Source: Ophiocordyceps camponoti-saundersi (nom. inval.) (Eukaryota; Ascomycota; Sordariomycetes; Hypocreales; Ophiocordycipitaceae). From it: a stretch of DNA of 64,000 bases. Every line of letters begins with the position of its first letter. Positions within the stretch are counted from its first letter, which is position 1. Below the pieces are notes generated by a model, which was not told the origin of the DNA, ran no database searches, and saw only the letters and a list, made by a program, of their open reading frames with translations. The DNA lies in NCBI GenBank assembly GCA_003339415.1, contig PDHQ01000107.1, positions 33,262 to 97,261 on the forward strand, read 5' to 3'. Shown piece after piece: positions 23,483-34,168 of this stretch. A program made the translations under genes and the position numbers.

Positions 23483-23981
23483 GTAAAAGGCCGCTGCTAA
23501 CAAGGAAGCGGCGATTAGATAGTCAATAGCGGCGATAGCCTGATAGGGGTGCCATGACTGTACAATTAACTCGCCCCCCGAATGGACAAATAGCCTCCGT
23601 CATCGATGTCATCCGATTGCCCACCAAGACGCCGATGGCCGATAGAGTCACAACATCACGAAAGAGCTTGCTGCGAGGTCGTTCAGGCGCCGCGCTGCAG
23701 ACCAAAGTCAGCCGGTCTTCCTTTCCTCCGTCCAGGCCGCGTCTAGCCCGTCATGGCCCCTGCAACCGGTCGTCGCAGCCTCCTCCTCACCACCCTCACC
23801 GGGCCGACACAGCAGCTCCTCCTCGTGTACCTGATCGTTCGGCCGTCATCATCCCTACAGAAGGAGAAGAAGAAGAAGAAGAAGAGAAAGAGGAAGAAGA
23901 GGAGCATCATCGTTGTCTGTTTATGTTTTGCTTTTTATACTCCCCTTCTCCCCCCCTTCCCCCACCTCCTCCCCTCTCAGC
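23483..23981. other. Intergenic between transporter and haem-oxygenase-like gene
   Basis: There is a GAA/AAG-rich stretch at about 23863-23905 and a pyrimidine-rich leader ending in CTCTCAGC just before the next ATG. An upstream non-coding exon spliced at that CAG is possible but cannot be shown. Confidence 0.45.
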
Positions 23982-25214
23982 ATGTCGACCGACCTCGAAG
24001 CCTTGTTAGAGCAGGGTTTACCATTGGCGCAGACCCTTAACCTGGCGACGCGCGATGTACACGCTCGAGTCAATAAGCTCGTCGCGTCGAGGCTCACCCT
24101 CGCCGTTCCGCCTCGAGCGGATGACGCCTCGCTTTACCTGATGGGACTTCTCCACGTAGCTCCCATCTACGCGACGGTCGAGACCCTATGGCGCGACGAA
24201 GCCTCTTCTCGAGACGTCACCTCCCCCATCGGAACTCTGCTTCAATGCCTCCGTCTACCGGGCTTGATGCGCTCCCAGAGCATACGCCAGGACGTCGCTG
24301 CCCTCGCTGGCTGGGATGCGAACATGGTGGAAGAGAGGATCCGGATAGCGGCTTCGGGTCCGGGTCATGTCACCAATTGGCTTGCTCATATTAGGCGGGT
24401 TGTCGAAGAACGGCCGCATGTTTTGGTGGCTTATGCTCATATCTTGTTCATGGCCCTCTTCTCCGGCGGTCGATTCATCAATGCTCGTCTACAGGCTGCT
24501 GGGAATGAGTTTTGGGGGTCGTTGCGCGGTGGTTCTCGTCGTCATCATCATCACCGTCACTTCAATCCTCAGCATCATCGACAGTCTTCGGAGACCGATC
24601 CTCTCGACGAGGCAATGCCGCTACGCTTCTTCCGCTTTGACGGCCCGGACGACGGCAATGACCTGAAGCACGAGTTCAAACGCTTGTTAGCTGAGTCGGA
24701 GGCTGTTCTCACTCACACGGAGAAGATGGAGATTCTTGAGGAAGCCTTCTGCATCTTCGACCACGTCGGCCTCCTCGTCGCTCAGCTCGATTCCGTCTGC
24801 GCATCCCTGAAGCGGAAATCACATCGTGAACCTTTTTCGTCCTCTCCAGCTTCGCCTGCAGCTCCCGCGCGCTCGTCTTCGGCGATCATCTCCGACTTCT
24901 TCCGCGAGGCTATCGGCTCGCGCATCCGGGATAGCATCGCCGTCACTCGTCAGCGATGGGATCACGAGTATCGACAACGACAACCGAAGACTGATGACCA
25001 AAAACCCGAAGATGATGATGCTGTTGCGTGCCCTGTTAAGGCCGCCGTACACTTCGATGAGACGACGTCGCCGCCGCCCCTGCCCTCCTCGCCCCCTACC
25101 GCCTTCTCCCCTCCTACAGGCTCATGGCTCATGTTCTTCGCTACTGCTGCCGCCCTTCTCTTCACTGCCTTGCTGGCTGGACGTTGGACTTCTGGTAATT
25201 GGTTTCGTGACTGA
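23982..25214 (+). CDS. Haem-oxygenase-like protein with C-terminal membrane anchor
   Basis: A single exon of 410 aa. Near the N-terminus, A-T-R-D-V-H-A-R (His27) matches the position of the proximal haem-binding His of haem oxygenases. A distal-helix-like stretch with Gly-Gly-Arg-Phe-Ile follows His-Val-Leu-Val-Ala-Tyr-Ala-His. A low-complexity His/Arg/Ser insert lies near residues 180-200, and a disordered linker precedes one hydrophobic helix (about residues 383-403) ending close to the C-terminus. That gives a tail anchor, probably in the ER, as in animal haem oxygenases and related fungal proteins. The predicted role is release of iron from haem, but the fungal subfamily may have another function. 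The start at 23982 follows a pyrimidine tract and begins the conserved domain. In-frame sequence upstream is low complexity. Confidence 0.7.
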   Translation: MSTDLEALLEQGLPLAQTLNLATRDVHARVNKLVASRLTLAVPPRADDASLYLMGLLHVAPIYATVETLWRDEASSRDVTSPIGTLLQCLRLPGLMRSQSIRQDVAALAGWDANMVEERIRIAASGPGHVTNWLAHIRRVVEERPHVLVAYAHILFMALFSGGRFINARLQAAGNEFWGSLRGGSRRHHHHRHFNPQHHRQSSETDPLDEAMPLRFFRFDGPDDGNDLKHEFKRLLAESEAVLTHTEKMEILEEAFCIFDHVGLLVAQLDSVCASLKRKSHREPFSSSPASPAAPARSSSAIISDFFREAIGSRIRDSIAVTRQRWDHEYRQRQPKTDDQKPEDDDAVACPVKAAVHFDETTSPPPLPSSPPTAFSPPTGSWLMFFATAAALLFTALLAGRWTSGNWFRD

Positions 25215-25916
25215 GGGGAGGCGTTTTTCCTGTTGAAGTCGGTCCTCGAGTTTTTGGCACGCTGGACAATGGTGCTTGGCGTTTTGGCGGCGAGTATCGT
25301 CGGACTTGTCCCTTTTCCTCCTATGAATACCTAGACAAAAGTCCTATGATCGCAGCAGTACATAGATGTTAACGAAAGAACCCGTCCTCGAGATACTGTT
25401 TTGTCGCTACCTCTTGTGTTGCTTAGGCCGTGCGATCCATCATCCTGCTGCGTGGGAGTTGCTATCCTATAAGTGCAGCAATGCCGCTCCCAGGTAGCGA
25501 GCTCTATCTAGTATATTGGTTGTTATCAGAGGTGTACACACATGGAATACGATACACAGCTTTTCTTGAAGAGCTTCTGCGAAGCCTCTTGATTCATAAA
25601 GGGTTATATGACTGGTACGCCTTAAGATCACGCACCTGCTGGATGCTATTTGGCAATTTGCAGGCTGCTTTTACGGATATATACATATTTCCATATCCAT
25701 ATATGCGCACTGTCGTTTCTGACTACCACGGTGATGCGACGACGATGAGCGAGACATTGCATTTACAAAGATATGCACCAAACGCGGCTCTTCCACATAA
25801 GGGGGCGTCGCCGCTCGACTCCCTCCCTTCCTGTGCGTGTGCGAAATTCGTGTTACCTCACAAATACCGCCGTCTCGTCCCATCACACTAATCACCGATC
25901 AGAGAAGCAGGCAAAA
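25215..25916. other. Intergenic, no gene recognised
   Basis: This lies between the haem-oxygenase-like gene and YPI1, both on the plus strand. A 153-codon ORF at 25430-25891 has no family features and ends in the YPI1 leader, so I treat it as chance. The TATATACATATTTCC-like repeat near 25676-25705 is minor. Confidence 0.5.
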
Positions 25917-26484
25917 ATGGCAGACAGTCAGCGGCAGCAACAGCGCGCCGCGCCAACGGGGTCACAGACACAGACGACGACGGCGACGACGTCACAGTCG
26001 CGCGGCCTCACCGAGCCGCCGCGCACACTCTACCTGCGAGGCGGTGGTGGCACGGGCAACGGGCGGTCGGTGCAGTGGGCTGAAGATGTAGTTAACAACG
26101 AGGGTCTCGGGCGGAAGAGCTCCAAAGGTGAGGCTACTTTCCTCTCATCTCTCTTTGTGTTTGCCGTGTATAGAGCTGACGGGATCATTCTTTCTCTTTC
26201 TTCCAGTCTGCTGCATCTATCATAAACCAAAGGCCGTCGACGAATCGAGCGACGAGTCCAGCTCGTCTGACTCCGACTCCGACTCCGACTCCGACTCTGG
26301 CGATGGGGCTGACGGAGACGATCGTCGCTCGGGGAAGATGCCGGCTTGTGGTCATGGTCGGGGTCGTCGGCCTAATGATAAACGAGGGCGCAAACAGAAG
26401 CGGCCGCCTAGCCCGAACGCGTATGAGAAGGTGCCCAAACAGAAACAGAAACCCAAGGCGGGGCCGGCGGAGACAAAGCAGTGA
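25917..26484 (+). CDS. YPI1: Type 1 protein phosphatase regulator Ypi1 (inhibitor-3)
   Basis: Exons 25917-26127 and 26207-26484, 162 aa; the 79-bp intron splits the Val71 codon. The family core is intact: Ser-Val-Gln-Trp (residues 51-54, the PP1-binding motif), then A-E-D-V-V-N-N-E-G-L-G-R-K-S-S-K, then V-C-C-I-Y-H-K-P (71-78), split exactly by the intron as in related fungi. A Ser/Asp repeat (about 84-105) and a Lys/Arg/Pro-rich tail follow. Ypi1 binds and regulates Glc7-type PP1 in the nucleus and has roles in ion homeostasis and mitosis in yeast. The length is normal for the family. Confidence 0.93.
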
Positions 26485-26794
26485 AGACACAAAACAGATT
26501 TCGGTCATTGGTTTGGGCGGTTGGTTCTTTGCTATATTTGGTCTTTTTTTCGGGACGTGGGCTGCGTCATTGCGAGCGACTATTCATCTCGGCAAAGCGA
26601 GCGGCGCGGGTATTTTGTTTTCTTGCTTTTACTACCTCCTTGCTGCTTGGCATGCTGATAGCCTCACGTTGATCAAGAACAATACCCGTCATAGGCGGCT
26701 ACAGGAACGAAAGTAGGGAGTCGTGAGCTTCATGGTTCGGCCGTAAGAGAGTTTCCGCGCAGAGCTATGGGATAGAAACAGAGAGTAAAATAAC
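26485..26794. other. Convergent intergenic spacer
   Basis: This is the 310-bp tail-to-tail spacer between YPI1 (plus) and the GatC-like gene (minus). It should hold both 3' UTRs. No other feature seen. Confidence 0.5.
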
Positions 26795-27346
26795 TCATGA
26801 AGAAGCTTTTTTCTTCTTGCCGGCGTCGACGACAAAGTATCTGCCCGCTTTCTTCGATGCCGTCGCCAACGGATCCCAGTCCTTGATCTGAGGAGGAGAC
26901 TCGTCCCTTACCCTGGTAGGGCGCTTATGATGACCGACGGGGACCTCCTTGGCGAGGGCAGGCTGCAAATCCGACAGTTTAACCGTCGTCTCCGAGTTGG
27001 CAACTTCCGTCTCGTCCCTGATGCTGCGGAGGGGGTCGACGCCGGTAGTGTCGACGCTCTGGACGGCGCGTACGAAGCGCAGCTGGCTCTGAAGAGTGGC
27101 TATCATCGTCGACTCCTCCTGTTCCGACTTTGGGGGGGGAAGCGATGCGTGACGGAGAAGTTGACGCAGTCGTTCCGGCGAGATGGATTCCGTCTCTGAC
27201 GCTGGCTCTGGGCCGCGGAGGGAGCGGACGGACCAGGTTGGTGAGGAGAGCAGCTGGCTTATCGGCGTCGTGGTGGTGACGAAGCGTGGGTGGTGCCGTG
27301 ATCGAGGAGCTGACATGTGCCAGCGGAGACGTATTTGGGGGACCAT
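26795..27346 (-). CDS. Mitochondrial glutamyl-tRNA(Gln) amidotransferase subunit GatC-like
   Basis: A single exon of 183 aa starting at the ATG at 27346. The open frame extends further upstream but is low complexity. An Arg/Ser/Thr-rich presequence (about residues 1-35) suits mitochondrial import. The central part has the GatC pattern: S-P-E-R-L-R-Q-L-L-R-x-A, then a Gln-Ser-Gln-Leu helix, then V-D-T-T-G-V-D-P-L-R-S-I-R-D-E. The C-terminal W-D-P-L...G-R-Y-F-V-V stretch is typical of filamentous-fungal homologues. The GatCAB complex converts Glu-tRNA(Gln) to Gln-tRNA(Gln) in the matrix, and GatC bridges the A and B subunits. The partner subunits are not in this window. Confidence 0.78.
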   Translation of the reverse strand: MVPQIRLRWHMSAPRSRHHPRFVTTTTPISQLLSSPTWSVRSLRGPEPASETESISPERLRQLLRHASLPPPKSEQEESTMIATLQSQLRFVRAVQSVDTTGVDPLRSIRDETEVANSETTVKLSDLQPALAKEVPVGHHKRPTRVRDESPPQIKDWDPLATASKKAGRYFVVDAGKKKKASS

Positions 27347-28261
27347 CTGGAGAGGGTTTCTTTTCTTTCTGAGAGGATTGGTTGATCTTTGGGCTGGTAG
27401 GGAGGGAGGTGGGTGTAAGTGGATGGGGGTTTGGATGGGGTGACGAGATGGGGAGCGAATGTCGATGCCCAAATTACCTAAGCGTGGGGGGGGGGAGAAG
27501 CTGCATGGTGATGGGTTGCAGGCCTGTCGATGGATGGATAGATGGATAGATTGATTGAGATTGATTGCTTTGACGTCATTGGAGTCTCTTTCTGTTATGA
27601 TTGGGGGGGGAGTGAAATGGCAGAGAAGATGCTCTTGTTGACGGAGATGCTGTTTCTGCATCATGAGAAGCCATATGTAGATGGCCTCTACCAACCGTCA
27701 AACTGAGAGCCTACAGGCATGTGAGTGGCAGCACTTGGTCGAGAAGATGGGCATTTCTTTGCTTGGCCTGCATGGACTTTTTTTTCTTGTTTCAAAGCAG
27801 AGGATAATCTCGTCTAGGAAATGAGTCTTACTGCCCCCACGATGTCAAGACACTGCCCATGAGGCGTATTCAGAACTCAGTCAATTACCGATCTAAACGA
27901 CGGCGCCAACTTAGTAGTTGAAAACAAACATGGCTGGGATGTTCGGCATTATGCGTGTGTGATGGACTGTATGCTTCTAGACTGAAGGAACACATACATA
28001 TATACATACATACACACAGAGAAAGCCAGGAATTGGAACTAATCGATCAGTTCAAGATATCCACGTTCATTAACCTCATCCGGAGACTCTAGCATCTCGC
28101 CGTCCCTCTACAAAGCACAACTAAGACTAATCTCGAATGGCATGTCTTGGACCATTGGCCATATGGCTTCCATAGCGGCGAATTGCATCGTAGTATAAAG
28201 AAGTAACGGTTCGTCAGCAGGGGTTGCATGCATTATCACCTCATAGATGCAGTCAGTCATC
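27347..28261. other. Divergent intergenic region
   Basis: This is the upstream region shared by the GatC-like gene (minus) and the FMN enzyme gene (plus). It contains GGATGGAT repeats (about 27530-27550), short G runs (27485-27494, 27602-27611) and an ACATACATAC repeat near 27990-28020. No gene recognised. Confidence 0.5.
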
Positions 28262-29692
28262 ATGGCTCGTACAACACTGCTCCTTTCTCTTCTCCTATCA
28301 ACGTCGCTAGGCTGGACAATGGCCAACGACAAGAATGAGACGACCTCTTTCGAGAAGTCATTCATCGTCAATCGTCCGAGTACGATCGGCACCTTACAGA
28401 CGAAGAATAAGACGACGCCTTACGCCTTCTACCTGAAAGAACTCATCGGGAAGCAAATCAAGGATGGACAACCCCCGGTCGTCACGACCGATCCGAATCT
28501 TCTTGAGGAGACGGCCCGGAAGGCGATGAGTGAAAGAGGCTTCAACTACATTAGAGGCTCGGCCGGCGAGGGGGCGACGATGGATGCAAACCGTCTCGCT
28601 TTTCGCCAGTGGAAATTAGTGCCGAGGGTCTTGAGGCCTACCACTCCGAGGAATTTGAGCGTGACGCTATTTGGAAGAACATATGGTTTGTTTTTTGGCC
28701 TTCTTCGCTTTCCCAGGTTGAGTCACGATGAGTAGAAACGGCAGACTCTGACACATCCGGTGTGAATAGACACTCCGGTCATCATGGCTCCCATTGGCGT
28801 TCACTCTATATACCATCCTGATAAGGAGATCGGCACTGCCGAAGCCTGCGCAGCGCTTCATGTCCCTTTTACCCTCAGCACAGCTGCCACAACCAGCATC
28901 GAGGACCTTACCAAGGCGGTCCCTGATAGCTCAAAGTGGTTCCAGCTGTACTGGCCAGCAAGCGACGACATCACGGCTTCTATGCTGCGAAGGGCTCAGG
29001 AAAATAAGTTTGAAGTCCTCGTCGTTACACTCGATACCTGGACTCTGGGCTGGCGGCCACGAGACATCGACACGGCCAATAATCCCTTCAGTGTCGGTAT
29101 AGGGGACGTGGTGGGCTTCCAGGACCCTGTCTTTAGAAGCAAGCTCAACAGCACTCCCGAAGACGACGTAGTATCGGCATCACGGAACTGGGTCGCCGAA
29201 GCTTTCCCCGGCACGAGTCACAGTTGGGACGACCTCGCCGTCTTACGCAAGCATTGGCAGGGACCGATCGTCCTCAAGGGCGTCCTGAGCGCCGAAGATG
29301 CTAAGCTAGCAGTCGAGCATAAGATGGATGGCATCATTGTCAGCACTCACGGGGGCAGGCAGCTAGATGGCGCCGTCGGTTCCCTCGACGCTCTTCCGGA
29401 CGTGGTGGAGGCCGTCGGTGATAAAATCACAGTCATGCTCGACTCTGGGATCCGAACGGGGACCGACATCATCAAGGCATTGGCTTTGGGGGCAAAGGCC
29501 GTCCTTGTCGGTCGGCCGGTTGTGTACGGTCTGGGGATCAACGGCACAGCAGGGGCTCATGGTGTTTTGGCTGGCATCCTGGCTGATCTCGACCTTTCCA
29601 TGGGCTTCATAGGGGCCAAGAACGTCTCCGAGCTGGGAAAGACGACTGTGAGGCGAGTCCAGGATCCAGCAGCCTATACGAAGCTCTTGTAG
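28262..29692 (+). CDS. Secreted FMN-dependent alpha-hydroxyacid oxidase/dehydrogenase-like protein
   Basis: Exons 28262-28685 and 28770-29692 give 448 aa; the intron has TCTGACAC as its branch site. Residues 1-23 look like a cleavable signal peptide, with several N-glycosylation sequons after it, which is unusual for this mostly cytosolic or mitochondrial family. The TIM-barrel landmarks are present: M-A-P-I-G after strand 1; an active Lys in G-P-I-V-L-K-G-V; the catalytic His in S-T-H-G-G-R-Q-L-D-G (most relatives have S-N-H-G-G-R-Q); D-S-G-I-R-T-G-T-D for phosphate; and G-R-P near the end. It probably oxidises an L-2-hydroxyacid such as lactate using FMN, but the substrate is not evident. 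An alternative in-frame ATG lies at 28247. Confidence 0.85.
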
Positions 29693-30087
29693 TGTTGATT
29701 CCTTGGAGCATACCCCTTTTTCTCTGCCATTGGAGGTGGAAGAGTGCAAGTTTGAGGCCTGAAATTCAAGGCATTTCTAGTGTATATATTTCATAGTGCT
29801 TGACGAACCTCACAGCTTGTGACGTCACATGACATGCGAGTCGCACGTCCACGTATTGGTGGTACCTACAGGCTACCGTAGCGTCGGTGTCACTAACAGT
29901 TTCGGCTTTCGTCAGCAGAAGGCTAGCACAACAGCCTCGTCTCGACACCCAACGACCTCCCGCGAACTCACTACTCGCTGTCCACGTCCATCCCTTTCAT
30001 CGCCCTCACCGCTCGTCATCCCAGGCCTGCAAGCGTAATCATATCAAGCCGTATACTTCTCTCGCTCTCAAGTCAGATTCAGCCGCC
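29693..30087. other. Intergenic between FMN enzyme and SEC17
   Basis: This 395-bp stretch holds the FMN gene 3' end and the SEC17 promoter/leader. TGACGTCA at about 29820 is a perfect CRE-like palindrome. Nothing else recognised. Confidence 0.4.
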
Positions 30088-31142
30088 ATGGCCCAGGATC
30101 CCCGCGCGCTGCTGCAAAAGGCACGTCATCGTCGCCCTGTCGCCCGCCTGCCTCTACTGACTCTTCCTTTCCCGCTTCTCATAGGCAGAGAAGGATTTGC
30201 AAAACGCCGGCAAGGGCTTGAGCTTCTTCGGTGGTCGAGAGGAAAAGTATCAGAATGCCGCCGACCTCTTCCTCCAGGCCGCCAACGCCTTCAAGATGCA
30301 GAAGCAAAGTCGGTCGTCGGCCGCCCCGCGCTTGGGAACGACTCGCTGACCTGAAGATGCACACAGACCTCGAAGCTGGCAAGGCTTTTGAAGAGGCCGC
30401 CCGAGTACAAACGAGCAAGCTCAACGAACCCGACGACGCCGCCAATACTCTCGTCGATGCCTACAAGGCCTACCGCAAGGAAGATCCCAAGGCTGCCACG
30501 CGCTGCATCGAATTCGCCATAGACCGCTACTGTACAAAGGGCAATTTCCGAAGGGCCGCCTCGCACAAGGAAAGTTTGGGCGAGCTGTACGAGCAGGACC
30601 TAGGTGACACCAAAGCCGCTCTCGAGTGTTACGAGACCGCTGCTAGCTGGTACGAGGGCGATGGTGCCGCGGCGTGAGTTTAGGCTGGTTTTCCCTCGTG
30701 CTGGTGTCCGCCGCTAACCAGCAGCAGCCTCGCCAATAAGCTCTGGCTCAAGGTGGCCGACGTGGCCGCTCTCGAGGGCGACTATCACAGGGCCATCGAA
30801 AACTACGAAAAAGTGGCCGAAATATCCATAAACAACAATCTGATGAAGTACAGCGTCAAGGACTACCTGCTCCGCGCTGGCATCTGCCATCTGGCCACCG
30901 GCGACCGGGTGGGAACGCAGCGCGCGCTCGATCGCTATCGCGACATGGATCCCGCCTTTGCCACGCAGCGCGAGAGCATGCTGTTGGCGGACCTGAGCGA
31001 GGCAATCGAGGCCAACAGCCAGGAGCAGTTTACCGACAAGCTGTTTCAATACGATCAGATATGCAAGCTGGATAAGTGGAAGACGACGCTTCTAGTTCGG
31101 GTGAAGAATGCCATTGAGGAGCCGGAAGAAGAGTTTGCCTAG
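30088..31142 (+). CDS. SEC17: Sec17 / alpha-SNAP
   Basis: Exons 30088-30120, 30185-30308, 30367-30673 and 30728-31142 give 292 aa, the same length as yeast Sec17. The protein is all helical TPR-like and closely follows the family: MAQDPRALLQKA start, F-F-G-G-R-E-E-K-Y, N-E-P-D-D-A-A-N-T-L-V-D-A, K-G-N-F-R-R-A-A-S-H-K-E, and L-D-K-W-K-T-T-L-L-V-R-V-K near the end. Sec17 recruits the ATPase Sec18/NSF to SNARE complexes so they can be taken apart after membrane fusion. The first intron (30121-30184) has a GC donor (AAG|GCACGT), otherwise consensus. A GT alternative 4 bp downstream fits the consensus poorly and would change one residue. The last acceptor sits in a CAGCAGCAG run, so two Ser residues may be optional. 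Confidence 0.93.
30121..30184 (+). other. GC-AG intron in SEC17
   Basis: The conserved Gln-Lys-Ala-Glu-Lys junction is restored only if splicing runs from AAG|GCACGT to CATAG|GCAGAG. Apart from C at the second position, the donor matches the fungal GTRNGT consensus perfectly. A GT-AG reading using GTCATC and GGCAG gives Gln for Glu and has a weak donor. Confidence 0.7.
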
Positions 31143-31621
31143 AATCTCTTCTGCTTCCCTTTTTTTTGTTCTCGTGTCTGTTGCGTCTTTCTCTATCGTT
31201 TACTGTTTTGTATGCCGGACGGCGAATCGGCCACGATGACGAAGTTTCAATGAGAGACAAGCGCACAAGTAATGCTGCGCTGGGAGCCCGCGGTGGGTTT
31301 GAAGCATCGAGGCGTAGTCATTCGTTCTAGCGCTCGTGTCAGTGTATGTATGTAAGTTAGTGAGAGAGTTGTGGCGTTTCGGATGTTGGAATGCTGCTTT
31401 GGTCTTATCTCATTGTCAGACTGTCAGTATAGCGTATGTAGTATGCAGATGAGATCCCCAAGTCATGAAGAGGAGAGTCGGCCGGAGATAGATCGGCCCG
31501 AAATCTCTACCACACAGCCAGCCAACACCCACCGGCTCTACTCACAAGTCTCTGAGTCACGACTTTAGACTCACGAGCTTCGAACACAACCATATATTCG
31601 TATATCCGCCACTCGAGGCGC
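31143..31621. other. Intergenic between SEC17 and the arginyl-tRNA synthetase gene
   Basis: About 480 bp with a T run at about 31159-31166 near the SEC17 3' end. No further feature recognised. Confidence 0.45.
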
Positions 31622-34168
31622 ATGCCGTCTCCTTCAGCATCCACCTTAATCTACTCTTGTCGAATCCTGTCCCTTCGAAGGCTCGTCTCTCCGCCCCGCC
31701 GACAACGACTCCATAGATCCTTCACGAGCATGGCGAGCGAAGCGTCTTTCGATGCTTTGGCCAAGCGCTTCCAGCATCTGCCTCTGATCGATAGATACCC
31801 CAACTGCTTTCCCGACCGCAATCCAGTCGACATCTACCGAGCTCACATCACGAGCATCCTTCACAATATCACCGGTGTCGACCCCAGCATCATCTACCCT
31901 GCCGTGCAATGGACGGCGACACTTGAAAAGGGCGACTTGACTCTGGCGATACCGGCTCTCCGCGTCAAGGGGAAGCCGGATGAGCTGGGAAAGCAGTGGC
32001 TAGAAAAGGTCGGCTTCCTCGAGGATGCCTCTATTGACTCACGTTAACGGCTCAGGTGTAGTGGCCCGATTCGCCTCTTGTTGAGACGCCGAACCAGGTT
32101 GGGCCGTTCATCCAGTTTTTCTTCAAGACCGGACCCCTCACGAAGACGGTGATTCCCATGGCGCTGTCTCACTCGTCTACTTTTGGTGCGAACCCGGCTC
32201 TTGGCTTGAAGGACCAGAACGAACCTTCCAAGGGGAGGAAACGTATAGTGCTTGAGTACTCCAGCCCGAATATCGCCAAGCCGTTCCATGCGGGACATTT
32301 GAGAAGTACCATCATCGGTGGTTTCCTGTCCAACCTCTACAGGGCCGCAGGATGGGATGTCATTGCCATCAACTACCTCGGGGATTGGGGCAAGCAGTAC
32401 GGCGTGTTGGCGCTGGGCTTCGAAAAGTACGGCAGCGAAGCCGAACTGGAGCGGGATCCGATCAACCATCTTTTCCAGGTCTACGTCAAGATTAGCAAGG
32501 ACGTCGCAGACGAAAAAGAGGCAGCCGAGAAGATGAAAGCCGAAGGAAACGAGGCTGAGGCTCAAAAGATCCTCGACGAGGGATTGGACGAGCAGGCTCG
32601 CAAATACTTCAAGAAAATGACCGAAGGCGACGAAAAGGCGCTTGCGCTGTGGCGCCGCTTCCGCGACTTTAGCATCGAGCGGTACACTCAGACATATGCC
32701 CGACTCAACATTCACTTTGACGAGTATTCTGGAGAGAGCAAGGTATCGGAAGACGACATGCACGCGGCAGCGGAGAAGATGAAGGAAATCGGCCTTGCTG
32801 AGGAGCACGAGGGCGCCCTGCTGGTTGATTTTGTCAAGAACGTCCCGGGCAAGGAGGGCAAACAGCTTGGAAAAGCCATATTAAGGAAGAAAGACGGCAC
32901 TGCTCTGTGAGTATCTCTCCTTTGTCGCGTGGTCGATTGAGTCTGTCTCTAACCTGAGGATGCAGCTATCTGACGAGAGATATATCCGAATTGCTTAATC
33001 GGGCCAAAAAGTACAACTTCGACCAAATGATTTACATCATTGCTTCAGCCCAAGACCTTCATGTGAAACAGTTCTTCAAGGTGTGTCCAGCCATCTCAGA
33101 ATCTACCTACGGCGTTACGAGGGACTGACACGGAGGCAGATTGTCGACATGATGGGACACAAGGACATTGCTGCCAAGTGCCAGCACATCAGTTTTGGCC
33201 TGGTGCAAGGAATGAGCACCAGGAAGGGTCAGTTTCTCACGAGATTGCTACACTCGTGCTCTGGTCATGATGGCTCACGATTCTCTAGGTACCGTCAAGT
33301 TCCTCGATGTAAGTCCGCTGTTCACTCGAGAGGCAACTCTCCATTTCTTGACGCCCAAGTAAATGGCGCCGGAAATATCTGACTCTGGATAGGATATCCT
33401 TCGCGACGTTGGCGACCACATGCACGAGGTGATGAAGAAGAATGAGGACAAGTATAACCAGGTCGACGACCCGGAGAAGACCGCGGACATTCTTGGCATT
33501 TCTTCGTAAGAACTTGACATCTGACAGATTTCTTTTGAAGTGTTCTGACCAGTTCTCAGCGTCATGGTGCAGGATATGTTGGGCAAGCGGTAAGACTCAC
33601 CACAGACGGGTGATGGAGGGTTCGTGCTAATCTTCGGGATAGAGTCAACGGCTACAAATTCGACCTGCAGAGAATGACAAGCTTCGAGGGCGACACCGGT
33701 CCGGTTCGTTCAAGGCTCTCGATGTTTTTTTGATGACAACGACTGACCATGGCAGTATCTCCAATACGCTCATGCCCGGCTATGCTCCATCACGCGCAAG
33801 GCAGGCCTCTCCGAGGAGGACATCGCCTCGGCAGATCTGTCCCTGCTCACGGAGCCCATGGCCGTCAACCTTGTCCGGGTCGTGAGCCAGTGGCCGGACG
33901 TGGTGCAGAACACGGTCAAAACGCTGGAGCCGACAACCATCTTGACGTAAGTCGGGCTAAGCTATGTAGGCGTGAAGATAGTCGCTGACCAGCCCAAAGC
34001 TATCTCTTCAAGATGACGCACACCTTGAGCACGAGCTACACCCATCTCCGGATCGTGGGCAGCGAGGCCGAGGTTATGAAGGCGCGTATGGCCCTGTATG
34101 ACGCTGCCAGGATCGTTCTCTGCAACGGGATGCGGTTGCTTGGCCTGAGTCCTCTGGAGAGGATGTGA
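31622..34168 (+). CDS. Arginyl-tRNA synthetase, probably dual cytosolic/mitochondrial
   Basis: Ten exons: 31622-32008, 32062-32906, 32966-33080, 33140-33227, 33289-33308, 33393-33505, 33560-33589, 33643-33703, 33756-33946 and 34000-34168. All phases agree; 672 aa. It charges tRNA-Arg with arginine. Class I landmarks are the HIGH motif as P-F-H-A-G-H-L-R-S and the KMSKS-equivalent M-S-T-R-K-G-T, the latter split across an intron. The C-terminal anticodon-binding domain ends in the usual L-x-L-L-G-L-S-P-L-E-R-M. Residues 1-36 are Ser/Arg/Leu-rich, like a mitochondrial presequence. An in-frame ATG at 31730 (residue 37) would give the cytosolic form. Two exons are very short (20 and 30 bp). The first intron has a weak donor (GTCGGC). 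Confidence 0.93.

Noticed and set aside
23554..24009. Upstream ORFs before the haem-oxygenase-like gene
   Set aside because: They consist of Lys/Glu runs from GAA/AAG repeats and overlap the leader; the conserved domain begins at 23982.
25430..25891. 153-codon ORF between the haem-oxygenase-like gene and YPI1
   Set aside because: No signal, domain or splice support, and it ends within the YPI1 leader.
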